Of a stretch of DNA of 64,000 nt, positions 62,236 through 64,000 are shown piece after piece. Source of the stretch: Enterococcus hirae ATCC 9790 (GTDB lineage Bacteria > Bacillota > Bacilli > Lactobacillales > Enterococcaceae). Positions within the stretch are counted from its first letter, which is position 1; every line of letters begins with the position of its first letter. Location: NCBI RefSeq assembly GCF_000271405.2, contig NC_018081.1:1911733-1975732 (forward strand), in the 5' to 3' direction. The translations under genes and the position numbers were made by a program. The notes beneath the pieces were generated by a model. That model was not told the origin of the DNA, did no database searches, and saw only the letters and a list, made by a program, of their open reading frames with translations.

Positions 62236-62709
62236 AAAACTCCCACTCCTTACTTTCAGCTACATACTATATTGTGACTGGTTTTGGCTTAAATGTAAAG
62301 TTTTAACCTAGAAGAAAAATCATGGTTAAAAAAGCAATTTTATTCTTTGTGATCAGTCTTTTTTGTTATTATGAATAATTTATACGGATAGATTGCATAA
62401 TTCTTTTTAATGATTGGTATTTTTGTATAAAAAACACAATTATTACATAAAGCAAGCGCTATCAACCTTGTGAAATATCGAAAAAGAAAATATTCAAAAA
62501 TAATTTTTTAATGAATAAATATTTTTTTGAGAGAGTTTTCAGTATAAAAAAAGTGATAAAAGTTAATAAAAAATGTAAAAACGTTTATTTATTTAATTGT
62601 CTTCTAATAATGTGAAATTGCTCTCGTTTTAGATGAGAAGAAATTATGAAAGTGGTTACAAAAAGGCGGTATTCTATGTATGTAATCAAAACGAAGGAGG
62701 CAACACAAC
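62236..62709. promoter_or_regulatory. arcR-arcA divergent control region
   Basis: 474 bp without a gene. TGTAAAAACGTTTATT (62574-62589) resembles a catabolite-responsive element, and AATGTGAAATTGCTC (62610-) contains a half-site of Crp/Fnr type. Both are upstream of arcA. The ribosome site ACGAAGGAGGCAACACAAC precedes the arcA start. Confidence 0.5.
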
Positions 62710-63939
62710 ATGGATAAACCTATTCACGTTTTCTCTGAGATAGGGAAGTTAAAGACAGTTTTATTGAAACGACCTGGACAAGAAGTGGAAAATTTAACAC
62801 CAGATATTATGGACCGTCTGTTGTTTGATGATATTCCATATCTGCCAATCGCACAAGAAGAGCATGACTATTTTGCAAAGACATTGCAAGATGAAGGCGT
62901 CGAAACTTTATATCTAGAAAAATTAGCTGCAGAAGCAATTGATGCCGGCAATGTCAAAGAACAATTTTTAAATAAAATGTTAGACGAATCCCACATTGCA
63001 TCTTCTGCTGTAAGAGATGGTCTTCATGAGTTCCTTCTATCAATGGAAACCCAAGAAATGGTAGATAAAATTATGGCGGGTGTCCGCACGAAAGATATTT
63101 CAGTTCGTTCAAACAGTCTGTATGATCTTTCTTCAGATGACGACTATCCATTCTATATGGACCCAATGCCAAACCTTTACTTTACACGTGATCCTTCCGC
63201 ATCAATGGGAAATGGGATGACTGTTAACATGATGACATTTGAAGCACGTCGTCGTGAATCAATGTTTACTGAATACATCTTGAAACATCACCCACGTTTT
63301 GCGAACAAAGGGGTTGAAGTATGGTTAGATCGTGAAAACCCTGATCACATCGAAGGTGGAGATGAATTAATCCTAAGTGACAAAGTCGTCGCTGTAGGTA
63401 TCTCACAACGAACAAGCGCTAAAGCAATCGAAAAATTAGCACGTAATTTATTTGCTAAACATGCAGGCTTTGAAAAAGTCCTAGCAATCAAGATTCCTAA
63501 CAATCGAGCAATGATGCATTTAGATACTGTGTTTACCATGGTTGACCATGATAAATTCACGATCCATCCAGCAATCCAAAGTAAAGAAGGAAAAATGGAT
63601 GTCTTTACGATCGAACAAGCAGGCGATGATATCAAGATCGCTCATTCAGATGACTTACAAGCGTCATTAAAAGCTGCGTTAGGTTTGGATGATTTAGTCT
63701 TGATCCCAACTGGTAATGGTGATGCGATCGTTGCTCCTCGTGAACAATGGAATGATGGTTCTAACACCCTGGCAATCGCACCAGGTGTTGTCGTAACGTA
63801 CAACCGTAACTATGTATCCAATGAATTATTACGTAGCTATGGCATCAAAGTATTGGAAATCAATTCAAGTGAGTTGTCACGCGGTCGTGGTGGTCCACGC
63901 TGCATGAGCCAACCATTAGTACGTGAAGATTTAAAATAA
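62710..63939 (+). CDS. arcA: Arginine deiminase
   Basis: 409 residues, usual length. [20 protein letters not shown] begins the fold. [47 protein letters not shown] and [17 protein letters not shown] carry the catalytic Asp, His and final Cys. It hydrolyses arginine to citrulline and ammonia, the first step of the deiminase pathway that makes ATP and raises pH. arcB is expected downstream outside the window; a hairpin follows at 63948. Confidence 0.97.
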   Translation: MDKPIHVFSEIGKLKTVLLKRPGQEVENLTPDIMDRLLFDDIPYLPIAQEEHDYFAKTLQDEGVETLYLEKLAAEAIDAGNVKEQFLNKMLDESHIASSAVRDGLHEFLLSMETQEMVDKIMAGVRTKDISVRSNSLYDLSSDDDYPFYMDPMPNLYFTRDPSASMGNGMTVNMMTFEARRRESMFTEYILKHHPRFANKGVEVWLDRENPDHIEGGDELILSDKVVAVGISQRTSAKAIEKLARNLFAKHAGFEKVLAIKIPNNRAMMHLDTVFTMVDHDKFTIHPAIQSKEGKMDVFTIEQAGDDIKIAHSDDLQASLKAALGLDDLVLIPTGNGDAIVAPREQWNDGSNTLAIAPGVVVTYNRNYVSNELLRSYGIKVLEINSSELSRGRGGPRCMSQPLVREDLK

Positions 63940-63947
63940 TATGAATG

Positions 63948-63979
63948 CTAGTGGCAGTCTAACTGTCAGCTGCCACTAG
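63948..63979 (+). terminator. Intercistronic hairpin after arcA
   Basis: CTAGTGGCAG and CTGCCACTAG pair perfectly with a 12-base loop. Only a weak T stretch follows, so it may act as an attenuator or mRNA stabiliser between arcA and the next arc gene. Confidence 0.7.
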
Positions 63980-64000
63980 ATTTCCTCTTTAAAACAAAAA

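Overview
The window looks like a chromosome segment of an Enterococcus, most likely of the E. faecium clade (faecium, mundtii, hirae or durans). The reasons are low GC, AAGGAGG-type ribosome sites, an arcR/arcA pair, a galE-galT-galR operon with class II GalT, tsaB-rimI-tsaD, the rhomboid-yqgQ-glcK-rhodanese cluster, DUF1576, DUF3042 and CD1375 family proteins, and a bile salt hydrolase of the E. faecium type.

Layout. (1) 1-6270: right end of a prophage or prophage remnant. It has a type I toxin-antitoxin module (600-900), a baseplate protein (BppU-like), a fibre accessory protein, a CD1375 protein, a small membrane protein, a holin and an amidase endolysin. (2) 6270-17500: accessory island whose segments are punctuated by degenerate copies of a tRNA-Met 3' end, which look like att sites. 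It carries a two-copy structured small RNA, a cold-shock protein, an Abi gene cut off exactly at an att core, a secreted phosphodiesterase, a second lysis cassette with a broken holin and a signal-peptide amidase, two paralogous DUF4231 genes, bile salt hydrolase, an ABM-domain protein and a membrane coiled-coil protein. (3) 17.7-25.3 kb: mixed region with a repeat-rich surface protein, a frameshifted GT-C-like membrane protein, several very small genes, a membrane glycerophosphodiesterase and a TVP38-type protein. (4) 25.7-35.4 kb: DUF1576, TetR regulator, tRNA-Ser(CGA), two glycosyltransferase-type genes, asnB, rpmG, dihydrofolate reductase. (5) 35.5-53 kb: Fur-type siderophore uptake operon, 5-formyl-THF cyclo-ligase, rhomboid/glucokinase cluster, gal operon, t6A modification genes. 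(6) 53.5-61.4 kb: surface polysaccharide-type cluster that begins with a non-canonical sorting-signal protein and its own sortase. (7) 61.5-64 kb: arcR divergent from arcA.

Two points affect how the annotation should be read. First, at least eight genes are interrupted by a frameshift that one extra base in a homopolymer would repair (T7, A5, T8, A7, A6, A6, A7, G4). All are in the same direction, which points to assembly error rather than gene decay, so several entries marked pseudogene may be intact in the organism. Second, a family of roughly 100-bp palindromic intergenic repeats (CGGTGTTCA ... TGAACACCG) occurs at 18.3, 18.4, 25.5 and 39.6 kb.

The least expected items are the tRNA-Met att array, the paired small RNA with a compensatory base change, and the sortase-linked polysaccharide cluster.
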